NCBI RefSeq assembly: GCF_014170305.1
Contig: NZ_LZZT01000058.1
Span: 1-64,000 of the forward strand
Reading direction: 5' to 3'
DNA length: 64,000 bases
From: Achromobacter sp. UMC71
GTDB lineage: Bacteria > Pseudomonadota > Gammaproteobacteria > Burkholderiales > Burkholderiaceae_B
In this document: positions 45,238-56,030 of the stretch, piece after piece
Layout: every line of letters starts with the position of its first letter
Numbering within the stretch: the stretch's first letter is position 1
Made by a program: the position numbers and the translations under genes
The notes under the pieces: model-generated
Told to the model about the DNA's origin: nothing
Database searches by the model: none
What the model saw: the letters and a program-made list of their open reading frames with translations, nothing else

Positions 45238-46574
45238 GCCAGGAAACGCCGCGGCAAGCGCCCACCAGCCTTGCCGCGCCGGCCGGGGGGGCGGCGGACT
45301 CCGGTCCGCTGAACCCCGGCGTGGCCAAGCGCGAAGTCTGGGCCTGGGCCATGTACGACTTCGCCAATTCCGGCTACACCACCGTGATCCTCACGGCGGT
45401 GTTCAGCACCTATTTCGTCAGCGTGGTGGGCGGCCGTGCGCCGTGGGCCACGCTGGCCTGGACGGCGGCGCTGTCGCTGTCCTACCTGCTCATCATGCTG
45501 ACCATGCCCACGCTGGGCGCCCGGGCCGATGCCCGCGCCAGCAAGCGGCGCCTGCTCTACACCAGCACCACCGGCTGCGTGGCGGCCACGCTGGTGCTGA
45601 CCCAGGCCGGCCCGGGTGATGTCTGGCTGGCCCTGGCGGCCATCGTCGTCTCCAATTACTGCTATTGCATCGGCGAGTCCGTGGTGGCGGCGTTCCTGCC
45701 TGAACTGGCCAAGCCTTCGGCGCTGGGCCGGGTGTCGGGGTGGGGCTGGAGCTTCGGCTATTGCGGCGGCATGCTCACGCTGGGTTTGTCGCTGGTCGTG
45801 GTCAAGCTGGCCGAGGCCGATGGGCTGGATGCCGAGCATTTCGTGCCGCGGGTCATCCTGGTGACCTGCGCGGTCTTTGCGCTGGCGGCGTTGCCGTCGT
45901 TCTTCATGCTGCGCGAACGCGCGCGGCCGCAGGCCGAGCCCAAGCAGGCGCTGGATGTGTTCAAGCGGCTGGCCTACGCCTGGCGCGAAACCGGCCAGCA
46001 CTTTCCCGAATTCCGCCGCCTGCTGATGTGCATCGCCTGCTACCAGGCGGGCATCTCGGTGGTGATCACGCTGGCGGCGGTCTACGCGTCCGAGGTCATG
46101 GGCTTCACCACGCCGCAGATCATGCTGCTGGTGTTCACGGTCAACATCGGCGCCGCCGCCGGCGCATTCTCGTTCGGCTATGTGCAGGACCGCATCGGGC
46201 ACAAGCCCGCGCTGGCCATCACGCTGTGCGGCTGGATCGTGATGGTGCTGGTGGCCTATGCGGCTGTGACCGCGCCGGTGTTCTGGGTGGCCGCCACGCT
46301 GGCGGGCCTGTGCATGGGCACCACCCAGAGCGCGGGCCGCGCCATGACCGGCGCGCTGGCGCCGGCGGGGCGCCTGGCGGAATTCTTCTCGCTGTGGACC
46401 TTCGCGGTGCAACTGGCCGCCGTCATCGGTCCGCTGACCTACGGCCTGGTCACCTGGGCCACGCACGGCAACCACCGCCTGGCCATTCTGGTCACCGGGC
46501 TGTTCTTCGTGGGCGGCCTTGCGCTCCTGTCGCGCGTGGACATGGCGCGCGGGCTGGCGCGACAGGCCGCGTAG
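45234..46574 (+). CDS. MFS permease, UMF1/Atg22-like
   Basis: A 446-aa membrane protein with about 12 helices. The segment REVWAWAMYDFANSGYTTVILTAVFSTYFVSVVGG and the helix GMLTLGLSLVVVKLAEADGL are typical of UMF1-family permeases related to Atg22, which exports amino acids from the yeast vacuole. The bacterial substrate is unknown. An Ala/Pro/Gly-rich 30-residue N-terminal extension precedes the first helix. The start overlaps the GlcG-like gene by four bases. Confidence 0.85.
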   Translation: MSQETPRQAPTSLAAPAGGAADSGPLNPGVAKREVWAWAMYDFANSGYTTVILTAVFSTYFVSVVGGRAPWATLAWTAALSLSYLLIMLTMPTLGARADARASKRRLLYTSTTGCVAATLVLTQAGPGDVWLALAAIVVSNYCYCIGESVVAAFLPELAKPSALGRVSGWGWSFGYCGGMLTLGLSLVVVKLAEADGLDAEHFVPRVILVTCAVFALAALPSFFMLRERARPQAEPKQALDVFKRLAYAWRETGQHFPEFRRLLMCIACYQAGISVVITLAAVYASEVMGFTTPQIMLLVFTVNIGAAAGAFSFGYVQDRIGHKPALAITLCGWIVMVLVAYAAVTAPVFWVAATLAGLCMGTTQSAGRAMTGALAPAGRLAEFFSLWTFAVQLAAVIGPLTYGLVTWATHGNHRLAILVTGLFFVGGLALLSRVDMARGLARQAA

Positions 46575-46729
46575 CGGACGCGCCCGCCGCAGCCACCCGC
46601 TGCAACTGATATTCTTACGAAGTCCCGGACGCTGTCCCGCGCGCGGCGCGGCGTCCGGTGGTTTGCGTATGCGCTGTCAGGTTGTCGATGCCGTTTGCCG
46701 CCGTGGCCAGCGGTTGCGCTCTTGTAGCG

Positions 46730-46752
46730 ATGCGGGCTCTGGCCCGCATTTT
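46730..46752 (+). terminator. Probable terminator of prpE operon
   Basis: ATGCGGGC (46730-46737) pairs with GCCCGCAT (46742-46749) around TCTG, followed by TTTTG. It lies between the MFS gene and the acs promoter region. Confidence 0.65.
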
Positions 46753-46774
46753 GCGTAAGGTGCCCGTAAGAGCG

Positions 46775-46789
46775 TGGCGATACGGTTGC
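46775..46789 (+). promoter_or_regulatory. Sigma-54-like promoter element upstream of acs
   Basis: TGGCGATACGGTTGC has TGGC and TTGC with GG (46776-46777) and GC (46788-46789) ten bases apart, close to TGGCACG-N4-TTGC. It lies about 60 bases before the acs ATG and just after the upstream terminator. In GC-rich DNA such a match can be chance. Confidence 0.45.
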
Positions 46790-46848
46790 GAGTGGGCAAT
46801 AAAAGAAAACAGCATCAACAACAGAATCACAGATTGGAGACAAAGATC

Positions 46849-48828
<1,980 letters not shown>

Positions 48829-48895
48829 ATGGCTTGCGCCCGTCCGCAACGCGGACGGCGTGGCCCGATCCCCGCGCGGCGGGAGCATAATGCGA

Positions 48896-48936
48896 GATGC
48901 CCATACCGGTTTGCCGGTATGGGCATCGTCGTTTTG
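48896..48936 (+). terminator. Intrinsic terminator after acs
   Basis: Perfect 14-bp stem GATGCCCATACCGG (48896-48909) and complement (48914-48927), loop TTTG, then GTCGTTTTGTT. Confidence 0.9.
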
Positions 48937-48971
48937 TTCCCTTTCAAAAATAATCCACCGGAGACGCCGCC

Positions 48972-49859
48972 GTGAGCCGCAGCAGTTTTGATCGCGCAGG
49001 GCTTGCCCTGATGTTCAGCACCATCCTCGTGTGGGCCGGCAGCTGGATCGCGATGAAACTGATCGTGCCCTACATCGGGCCCTTCGATTTCGTGGCGTTG
49101 CGGTATGTGGTGGGCAGCCTGGTGCTGTTCGCGCTGGCGATCGCGACCCGCCGGCCGCTGGCCATGCCGCCATGGAAACTGACCCTGTTGATCGGCCTGA
49201 CCCAGACCGCGGGGTTCCAGGGCTTCGTGCAGACCGCGCTGGTGTCCGGCGGCGTGGGCAAGGTGTCATTGATGGCCTATACGATGCCGTTCTGGGTGGT
49301 GCTGTTCGCCTGGGGCATGCTGGGCGAGCGGCCCACGGCGCGGCACGGCGTGGGCATCGGCATGGCGGCGATCGGCCTGGTGCTGTTCATCGAGCCGTGG
49401 CATGGCCTGGGCGACCTGAAGCCCGTGCTGCTGGGGCTGGGCAGCGGCTTGTGCTGGGGCGTCGGCACCGTGCTGTCCAAGCGCATGTTCGACCGCCATG
49501 CACCCGATGTGATGACTTTCACCGCCTGGCAGATGCTGTTCGGCGGCCTGGTCGTGACGCCTGTGGCGTTCCTGGTGCCGCAGATTCCCGCGCAATGGGG
49601 CTGGCAGCTCTGGACCGGCATGACCTATATCGTCCTGATCGCCACGGCCGCTGGCTGGCTGCTGTGGCTGCAGGTGGTGCGACGGGTGCCGGCATCCATC
49701 GCCGGTCTGTCCAGCCTGGGCGTGCCGGTGGTGGCGATGCTGATGGCGTGGGTGGTGCTGTCCGAACGTCCGTCGCTGGTTGAGCTGGGCGGCATGGCCT
49801 TGATCCTTGCCGGTATTTTCGTGGTGAGCCGCGCGGCGCCGGCGGTGCGCGCGGACTGA
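48972..49859 (+). CDS. EamA/DMT-family permease
   Basis: A 295-aa drug/metabolite transporter with ten predicted helices in two EamA halves (about residues 10-140 and 150-285); the start SSFDRAGLALMFSTILVWAGSWIAMKLIVPYIGPFDFVALR is typical. Substrate unknown; family members often export amino acids or metabolites. The GTG at 48972 has GGAG upstream. ltaE follows after 43 bases, so an amino-acid link is possible. Confidence 0.9.
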   Translation: MSRSSFDRAGLALMFSTILVWAGSWIAMKLIVPYIGPFDFVALRYVVGSLVLFALAIATRRPLAMPPWKLTLLIGLTQTAGFQGFVQTALVSGGVGKVSLMAYTMPFWVVLFAWGMLGERPTARHGVGIGMAAIGLVLFIEPWHGLGDLKPVLLGLGSGLCWGVGTVLSKRMFDRHAPDVMTFTAWQMLFGGLVVTPVAFLVPQIPAQWGWQLWTGMTYIVLIATAAGWLLWLQVVRRVPASIAGLSSLGVPVVAMLMAWVVLSERPSLVELGGMALILAGIFVVSRAAPAVRAD

Positions 49860-49902
49860 ACCCGCGGTTTTCCGAATTCCGTTTTCTATCCGAGGCATTT
49901 TC

Positions 49903-50913
49903 ATGATCGATTTGCGCAGCGATACCGTCACCCGGCCGACGCCGGGCATGTTGCAGGCCATGACCAGCGCCCCGCTGGGCGATGACGTGATGGGCGACGA
50001 CCCCACCGTCAACCGCCTGCAGCAGGCCGTGGCCGAGCGCGCCGGCAAGGCCGCCGGCCTGTTCTTCCCGTCGGGTACCCAGAGCAACCTGGCCGGCCTG
50101 ATGGCCCACTGCGAACGCGGCGACGAATACCTGGTGGGCCAGCTAGCGCACACCTACAAGTACGAAGGCGGCGGCGCCGCGGTGCTGGGCAGCATCCAGC
50201 CCCAGCCGATCGAACACGCCGAAGACGGCTCGCTGCCGCTGGAAAAGCTGGCCGCCGCGGTCAAGCCCCAGGGCGATCCGCATTTCGCCCGTACGCGCTT
50301 GCTGGCGCTGGAAAACACCTTTCACGGCAAGCTGATTCCGGCCGACTACATCCGCGCGGCCACCGATTGGGCGCGCGGCCAGGGACTGGGCACGCACCTG
50401 GATGGCGCGCGCGTCTTCAATGCGGCGGTCGCCAGCCGCAAGCCGCTGGCCGACCTGTGCGAGCCGTTCGACTCGGTCTCGATCTGTTTTTCCAAGGGCT
50501 TGGGCGCGCCGGTGGGTTCGGTGCTGGTGGGCAGCGCCGAGCTGATCGCCCGCGCGCGCCGCTGGCGCAAGATGCTGGGCGGCGGCCTGCGTCAATCGGG
50601 CGTGCTGGCGGCGGCCTGCCTGTACGCGCTGGAACACCATGTCGACCGCCTGGCCGACGATCACGAGCATGCGCGGCAATTGGCCGCCGGCCTGCGCGGT
50701 ATTGCCGGCGTGCGGGTGCTGAGCCAGGACACCAATATGGTGTTCGCGGAATTCGAGCCGGCGCGTTGCGATGCGCTGACCGAAGGCTTGGCCGCCGACG
50801 GCATCCTGATGCGAGCGGTCTACGGCGGCCCGACCCGGCTGGTGACGCATCTGGACGTGTCCGCCGAGGACGTGCGCCGGGTGGTCGAGGCCGTGGCGCG
50901 CCGTCTCGGCTGA
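49903..50913 (+). CDS. ltaE: Low-specificity L-threonine aldolase
   Basis: Cleaves L-threonine and L-allo-threonine to glycine and acetaldehyde with PLP. The 336-aa fold type I enzyme begins MIDLRSDTVTRPTPGMLQAM, has GDDVMGDDPTVNRLQ and THLDGARVFNAAVA, and carries the PLP Lys in SICFSKGLGAPVGS. Same strand as the EamA permease upstream, with no terminator between. Acetaldehyde from it could feed acetate and the nearby acs, which is inference. Confidence 0.94.
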   Translation: MIDLRSDTVTRPTPGMLQAMTSAPLGDDVMGDDPTVNRLQQAVAERAGKAAGLFFPSGTQSNLAGLMAHCERGDEYLVGQLAHTYKYEGGGAAVLGSIQPQPIEHAEDGSLPLEKLAAAVKPQGDPHFARTRLLALENTFHGKLIPADYIRAATDWARGQGLGTHLDGARVFNAAVASRKPLADLCEPFDSVSICFSKGLGAPVGSVLVGSAELIARARRWRKMLGGGLRQSGVLAAACLYALEHHVDRLADDHEHARQLAAGLRGIAGVRVLSQDTNMVFAEFEPARCDALTEGLAADGILMRAVYGGPTRLVTHLDVSAEDVRRVVEAVARRLG

Positions 50914-50927
50914 CGAGGGGGGCTACG

Positions 50928-50975
50928 GGCTTTGCCGGGCGCAGGATGCAGGATGCGGCGCGGCCCGGCAAAGCC
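50928..50975. other. Long hairpin between convergent ltaE and aminotransferase genes
   Basis: Perfect 13-bp arms GGCTTTGCCGGGC (50928-50940) and GCCCGGCAAAGCC (50963-50975), with a 22-base loop holding two copies of GGATGC. No T-run. It probably acts as a shared transcript end or 3' stabiliser. Confidence 0.5.
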
Positions 50976-50998
50976 GCTGCCCTGGATGGCGCCCGCGC

Positions 50999-52333
50999 TC
51001 AGGCTGCGGCGCGCAGCACGTCCGACAGCACCGAGAACAATTCATCGATCTGCGACCGCTCGATGATGAGCGGGGGCGACAACAGCATCGTGTCTCCGGC
51101 CGAGCGGATCAGGCAGCCGCGTTCCAGGCAGGCTTGGTGCACGGCAAAGCCGCGCTGGCCCGGCTTGCCGTCCTGAGACGCAAGCTCGATCGCGGCCAGA
51201 AGGCCGATGTTGCGGATGTCCACCACATGCGGCAGGCCTTTCAGGCTGTGCGCCGCGTCCTCCCAGTAGCGCCAAAGTTCGCGGCTGCGCTGGAACAGGC
51301 CTTCGCGCCGGCAGATGTCCAGCGTCGCCAGCCCGGCTGCGCAGGCCACCGGATGACCCGAGTACGTGTAGCCATGGGCCAGTTCGATGGCGCTGCCCGG
51401 GCCTTGCATGAAGGCATCGTAGACATGCTGGCGCACCAATGTGGCGCCCATCGGGATCGCCCCGTTGGTCAGGCCTTTGGCGCTGGTGATGAGGTCGGGC
51501 GTGACGCCGAAATGCGCCGAGGCGAAGGCGCCGTCGATGCGGCCGAAGGCGCAGATCACTTCGTCGAAGATCAGCAGGATGCCGTGGGCATCGCAGATCT
51601 GCCGCAGTTTTTGCAGATAGCCCTTGGGCGGCACCAGCAGGCCGGTGGACCCCGCCACGGGCTCGACGATGACGGCCGCGATGGTGGAGGCGTCATGCAG
51701 CGCCACGATGCGTTCGAGCGCATCGGCCAGGTGCGCGCCCCAATCGGGCTGGCCGCGGGTGTAGGCCATCTGATCGCGGTCATAGGTATGCGGCAGGTGG
51801 TCGACGTAGGGCAGCAGGTTGCCGAAGGGTTTGCGGTGGCCGGCGATGCCTGACACCGACAGGCCGCCGAAACCCACGCCGTGATACGACCGTTCGCGTC
51901 CGATCAGGCGCACGCGCTGGCCCTGGCCGCGCGCGCGGTGATAACCCAGCGCGATCTTCAGCGCGGTGTCGACGGCTTCGGAGCCGGAATTCGAAAAGAA
52001 CACATTGGAAAAGCCGGCGGGGGCTTCCTGGCAGAGCGTCTCGGCCAGTTCGAACGCGAGCGGATGGCTCATCTGGAACGACGGCGCGTAGTCCAGTTCG
52101 TAGGCGGTGCGGGCGATGGCGTCGACGATCTCGGGGCGGCGGTGGCCGGCGTTCACGCACCACAGGCCCGCGATGCCGTCCAGCACGCGGCGGCCGTCGG
52201 GCCGGATGTAGTGCATGCCTTCGGCGGCGCTGAACAGCACCGGATCGCGCTTGTACCGCCGGTTGGCGGTAAAGGGCATCCAATAGGCTGCGGCGTTGAG
52301 GGCGGGAGCGGGGCGGGACGCGGGCGAAGACAT
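50999..52333 (-). CDS. Class III aminotransferase (omega-amino acid:pyruvate type)
   Basis: A 444-aa fold type I PLP enzyme. It begins AYWMPFTANRRYKRDPVLFSAAEGMHY, with DGIAGLWCVNAGH, SNSGSEAVDTALKIAL, VIVEPVAGSTG and FDEVICAFGR, and the PLP Lys in TSAKGLTNGAIPMG. This pattern matches beta-alanine:pyruvate and related omega-transaminases, which make malonate semialdehyde, a substrate of the MmsA encoded elsewhere in the window. A palindromic operator precedes it and a GntR gene lies upstream. Confidence 0.9.
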   Translation of the reverse strand: MSSPASRPAPALNAAAYWMPFTANRRYKRDPVLFSAAEGMHYIRPDGRRVLDGIAGLWCVNAGHRRPEIVDAIARTAYELDYAPSFQMSHPLAFELAETLCQEAPAGFSNVFFSNSGSEAVDTALKIALGYHRARGQGQRVRLIGRERSYHGVGFGGLSVSGIAGHRKPFGNLLPYVDHLPHTYDRDQMAYTRGQPDWGAHLADALERIVALHDASTIAAVIVEPVAGSTGLLVPPKGYLQKLRQICDAHGILLIFDEVICAFGRIDGAFASAHFGVTPDLITSAKGLTNGAIPMGATLVRQHVYDAFMQGPGSAIELAHGYTYSGHPVACAAGLATLDICRREGLFQRSRELWRYWEDAAHSLKGLPHVVDIRNIGLLAAIELASQDGKPGQRGFAVHQACLERGCLIRSAGDTMLLSPPLIIERSQIDELFSVLSDVLRAAA

Positions 52334-52370
52334 GGGAATCCTGGTTTCTGGAAGTTCAGGGTCCGTCTAT

Positions 52371-52400
52371 TTTGTATTAATACAAAGAAAAATACAATTT
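52371..52400. promoter_or_regulatory. GntR-type operator of the aminotransferase gene
   Basis: TTTGTATTAATACAAA (52371-52386) is a perfect 16-bp palindrome, followed by the half site AATACAATTTT (52390-52400), in an AT-rich island 38-67 bases before the aminotransferase ATG. FCD-type GntR regulators often bind TTGTAT/ATACAA arms. The adjacent GntR gene is the likely partner. Confidence 0.7.
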
Positions 52401-52521
52401 TGGGGGTTGCGAAGGCCGGCGGCCAGATGGCAGCCAGGCAGGCGGGGCGGTCCGGCGTGAAGGCCGGCGGATATCGAAGGGGAAATGCCGAAGCGGGCAG
52501 AGGGGGCGCCGGCCGCCGGCG

Positions 52522-53403
52522 TCAGGACGCCTGCAGCGAGGCCTGCAAATGGCGCCGCATCAGCTGCGCCGCGCGTTCCTGGTCGCCGGCTTCCAGGGCG
52601 TCGATGATTTGCAGATGCTCGCGGGTGGAGCCGATGTAGCGCGCGTCGCGGTGGAAGGCGGCGTGTTCCTCCAGGCGGCGCAGCTGGTTCTGCTGCTGCA
52701 CGGCCTGCAAAAGGTAGCGGTTGCCCGAGAAGCGCGCCAGCAGTTCATGGAACGAGGCGTTCAGAGCGAAGAATTCGGTGGCCGAGATGGCGGCGTCGTC
52801 GCGCTCGGCCAGCGCTTCGTGCGCGGCCCGCATGCGGGCCAGGGCGTCGCGATCCACTTGGAAGGTGGGTTCCAGCAGGCCGGCGCATTCGATCGCCATG
52901 CGGAAGCGGTAGCTTTCATCGAGCGCTGCGCGGCTTTCCAGCGACGGCGCGAATTGCCAGCCGTGGCCCTTGCGCTTTTCGATCAGGCCGTCGGCCGACA
53001 GTTGCAGCAAGGCCTTGGCCAGCACGCTGCGCGGCGCGCGATAGCGTTGCAGCAGGTCGCGTTCGGTGAATTGGTCGGGCAGCACGCGGGCGGCACGATC
53101 GTCGATCAGGCGGCGGTAGAGCTCCTGCTGGGTCGGGCCGGCGCCGGCAATGGCGGCATCCGCCAGCGCGGCATTGTCGGCCACGGTATAGCCGCTGTTG
53201 GGCCGGTGCGTGATCAGGCCCTGCGTCGCCAGCAGCTTGAGCGCGCCGCGCACCGGGGTGCGCGACACTTCGTAGCCAGCGGCAAGCGCTTCCTCGGACA
53301 AGTGGGTGCCGGGCATGTAGCGCCGGGTCACGATGTCCTGCGCGATCAGGCGGGCCAGATCGACTTGCAGCGGGGTGGGGCGGGCAGGGGCGGCGGCGGA
53401 CAT
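52522..53403 (-). CDS. GntR/FCD regulator with two winged-helix domains
   Basis: A 293-aa regulator from the ATG at 53403. The first wHTH is residues about 11-75 (DLARLIAQDIVTRRYMPGTHLSEEALAAGYEVSRTPVRGALKLL). A second wHTH-like segment spans about residues 90-155 (QELYRRLIDDRAARVLPDQFTERDLLQRYRAPRSVLAKALLQL...GHGWQFAP). The FCD ligand domain (about residues 165-285) has metal-site histidines (FHELLARF). The open frame to 53559 has no further similarity. Same strand as the aminotransferase, 188 bases upstream of it. Confidence 0.87.
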   Translation of the reverse strand: MSAAAPARPTPLQVDLARLIAQDIVTRRYMPGTHLSEEALAAGYEVSRTPVRGALKLLATQGLITHRPNSGYTVADNAALADAAIAGAGPTQQELYRRLIDDRAARVLPDQFTERDLLQRYRAPRSVLAKALLQLSADGLIEKRKGHGWQFAPSLESRAALDESYRFRMAIECAGLLEPTFQVDRDALARMRAAHEALAERDDAAISATEFFALNASFHELLARFSGNRYLLQAVQQQNQLRRLEEHAAFHRDARYIGSTREHLQIIDALEAGDQERAAQLMRRHLQASLQAS

Positions 53404-53503
53404 GGATGGGCGCGGGATCGGCGATGGGGCAATGGTAACGGACAGAAGCGGCAAGCAGGCTGGCGGTGACGCGCGCGCTGATGCGGATTCCGGCTTCGCT
53501 GGA

Positions 53504-53537
53504 GAAAAAAAGGCGTACCAACTCGCGTTGGTACGCC
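53504..53537 (-). terminator. Intrinsic terminator of the autotransporter gene
   Basis: GGCGTACCAAC (53512-53522) pairs perfectly with GTTGGTACGCC (53527-53537), loop TCGC. On the minus strand a run of seven T follows (A-run 53505-53511). Confidence 0.9.
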
Positions 53538-53575
53538 CCAAGAGACCCAGTTGGCCCACCAGGCCCCTCTCCAGC

Positions 53576-53601
53576 GATATCCGCGCTTGCGCGCGGATAT
53601 C
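53576..53601. other. Second hairpin after the autotransporter gene
   Basis: GATATCCGCGC (53576-53586) and GCGCGGATATC (53591-53601), loop TTGC, 15 bases past the autotransporter stop. No T-run follows on the minus strand before the intrinsic terminator. It may protect the mRNA 3' end. Confidence 0.6.
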
Positions 53602-53615
53602 CAGCGAATCTGCCT

Positions 53616-56000
53616 TTAAAAGCGCCAGCTCACGTTCACGGTGCCCGTGTTCTGCTGGTTGCCATTGCCGAACTGGCCGGAATAGGCCAGGCCGAGCGTG
53701 GCGTTCTTGCTCATTGCCATGTCCACGCCCAGCGCGACCACGGCCGCGTCGCGCGACAGCGGCGTGCCTGCCACGGTGAAGGGCTGGCTGCCGTCGAACG
53801 ACATCGTGGTTTCCGGGTTGACGTCGCCGTAGGCATGGCGCCAGCCCAGCGTGCCGCGCAGGCGGGCGGCGTTCTGGCCCATGTCGAACGTGGTCTGGGC
53901 GTGCAGGCCCAGGGTAGTGGTGGCCACCTTGTTGCTGTTGCCACGGCCGCTGAGAGCGGCGTCGCCGCCCGACTCCGAGAAACCGCGGGTGCGCAGGTCG
54001 CTGAAGTCCGCGCCGACGAACGGCTCGAGCGTGACGCGGTCATTCAGCGGGATGGCATAGCCGACCTCGGTGAAAACCTGGCCCGTGCTGGCGCTGTAGT
54101 CCGCCTTCAGGGCCTGGAGCTGGCCCGCCGCGTTGATATTGCGCTTGCTGCGCACGTCATGCCACGTGTAGGCCACGCCGCCGCTGACGTTGAGTTTGCC
54201 AGCGCCGGCCTCGAAGGCCTTGCCGCCGTAGACGATCGCGCTGTAGCTGTCGACGTCGGTCCGGGCCGAACGGTCGTTCACGGTGATGCGGCTGCCGGTG
54301 TAGCCCAAGGCGCCGCCCAGGCGCCAGCCATTGCCCACGCCGTGATCGCCGCCGACGAACAGGCCGGCGTCGGTTTCGCGGGCTTTGGCCGCATTGCCGT
54401 TGCCGTCCATGGTGCGCCAGTTGCCGAACACCTGGGCCCACATCGGCTGCGCGGCCGAACGCGGTAGGGCGGATGCGTCGCCGCGGCCGACCTGGGCCGT
54501 GGCGGGGCCCGGCACCCAGCCGGCGTTCATGTTGGCATGCAGATGGGCCAGCGGCAGGTTCACCACGTTGTTGGTGACGTTTTGCATGGCCGACACTGTG
54601 CTGACGTGCGACTCGCCCGCCAGGTCGGCGAACACGCCGGCCGGCGCGCCTTCGGGCAGGTTCAGCACGCGGCTGTACAGGGTGTTGGTGGTCGGCAGGC
54701 TTTGCAGCGCGCGCGCGGTCGAACGCTGATTGCCGGTCACGGCCAGGTCGGCGAATTCGATGGGGCGGGTGGTGCCGCCCGATCCGCCCGGGGTAACGGG
54801 CGGCGTGCTGGTGTCGACCGGCACGCTCTTGAGATCGACTTGCAGCACGACATCATTGCCGTTGTAGGCCAACTTGGGGTCCAGGAAGGCCAGGTTGCTG
54901 GACACGCTGGTGAACTTGCTGCCGTTCAAGCCGCCGTCCGCCGTCAGGATGGTGTAGGCGGTGGAGGCCGCGTAAGAACCTCCGGAACCCACGTGCAGCA
55001 CGGAACCGGCCAGGTTGGCCACGCCCAGTGCGTGGACCTTGTCGCTCCTGCCGTCGGCGGTGGCGTCGACCCGATAGGTCGAATTGGCGTCAAAGGTCAG
55101 GTCGCCGTTGACCTGCAGGGTGCCGACCGGGGTAGCGGCCGAACCCGGCGACAGGGTCGCGCCGGCCAGCAGCGTGGTCGGGCCGACTTCGCCCGATCCG
55201 GCCAACGTGCCGGCCACCGACAGCAAGCCCTTCACTTCGCTGCTGCCCATCGTCAGGGTGGCGCTGCGGGCTACGTTGACGTTGCGCCCGCGGATGACGG
55301 CCACCGGGGTGTAATCGATATTGATGTTGACAGTGCCGGCGCTGCCGTCGACGACACCCGTGATAAGGCCGCCATTGATGTCCAGCGTTCCCGAGCCCAG
55401 CCGCACGATGCCGTTGATCGTGCCGGTGTTGGCGATATTGATGGGCGTGGTCGCGCCTGACACATCCACCGCGACACCGTCGATCTTGCTGTTGATGGTG
55501 CCCGTGTTGGTGATGCCGCGCCGAACCGTTGCGCCCGACACCACGATGCCCGCGTCGATGGTGCCGCTATTGCTGATGCGTCCGCTGATCGTACTGCCGC
55601 CGGTCACTTCAAGGCCCACGCCGGTGCCGTAGCTGCCGGAGATGCGGCCGACGTTGACGATATCGCCAGTGATCGAGCTGGCATTGCGGATGCTGATGGC
55701 GGAGTCGCCGGTCACCTGCCGGGTGTCTTCATTGCGGATCGAGCCGTCCACGGTCGACGTGTCGATCTTGATGCCCGAGCCCCCCGTGGCCGAGTTCCAC
55801 AGCGTGCCGTTGTTGATGAGATTGCCGCGAAGAATGGCGCCGTTGGTGAGGTTGACGGCGGTGTCTGTACCCGTGTTCGTGAGGTTGCCGATTTGCGTCG
55901 TGCCATTCAGGTCGACCGCGAGGGCGGGCGTGGCAGCCAGGGGCGAAAAGCTGACGGCCAGGACAAGCGCCAGCGGGGTGAGTTGGAAGCGGGGATGCAT
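53616..56000 (-). CDS. Type V autotransporter
   Basis: A 794-aa self-secreting surface protein. Signal peptide residues 1-28 (cut after TPALA). The passenger (about residues 29-500) is a beta-helix of repeated (N)xGTI/NNGTL turns, ending in the pre-barrel VGTLQVNGDLTFDANSTYRVDATADGRSDKV segment and a T/P/G-rich linker (about residues 390-410). The beta-barrel domain (about residues 530-794) ends in VSWRF, the aromatic C-terminus of outer-membrane barrels. No RGD motif or protease triad was seen. Adhesin-like by pattern. Direct repeats precede the promoter. Confidence 0.93.
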   Translation of the reverse strand: MHPRFQLTPLALVLAVSFSPLAATPALAVDLNGTTQIGNLTNTGTDTAVNLTNGAILRGNLINNGTLWNSATGGSGIKIDTSTVDGSIRNEDTRQVTGDSAISIRNASSITGDIVNVGRISGSYGTGVGLEVTGGSTISGRISNSGTIDAGIVVSGATVRRGITNTGTINSKIDGVAVDVSGATTPINIANTGTINGIVRLGSGTLDINGGLITGVVDGSAGTVNINIDYTPVAVIRGRNVNVARSATLTMGSSEVKGLLSVAGTLAGSGEVGPTTLLAGATLSPGSAATPVGTLQVNGDLTFDANSTYRVDATADGRSDKVHALGVANLAGSVLHVGSGGSYAASTAYTILTADGGLNGSKFTSVSSNLAFLDPKLAYNGNDVVLQVDLKSVPVDTSTPPVTPGGSGGTTRPIEFADLAVTGNQRSTARALQSLPTTNTLYSRVLNLPEGAPAGVFADLAGESHVSTVSAMQNVTNNVVNLPLAHLHANMNAGWVPGPATAQVGRGDASALPRSAAQPMWAQVFGNWRTMDGNGNAAKARETDAGLFVGGDHGVGNGWRLGGALGYTGSRITVNDRSARTDVDSYSAIVYGGKAFEAGAGKLNVSGGVAYTWHDVRSKRNINAAGQLQALKADYSASTGQVFTEVGYAIPLNDRVTLEPFVGADFSDLRTRGFSESGGDAALSGRGNSNKVATTTLGLHAQTTFDMGQNAARLRGTLGWRHAYGDVNPETTMSFDGSQPFTVAGTPLSRDAAVVALGVDMAMSKNATLGLAYSGQFGNGNQQNTGTVNVSWRF

Positions 56001-56030
56001 GTGTAGAGACCATGTAAATTTCGTGTCTGA

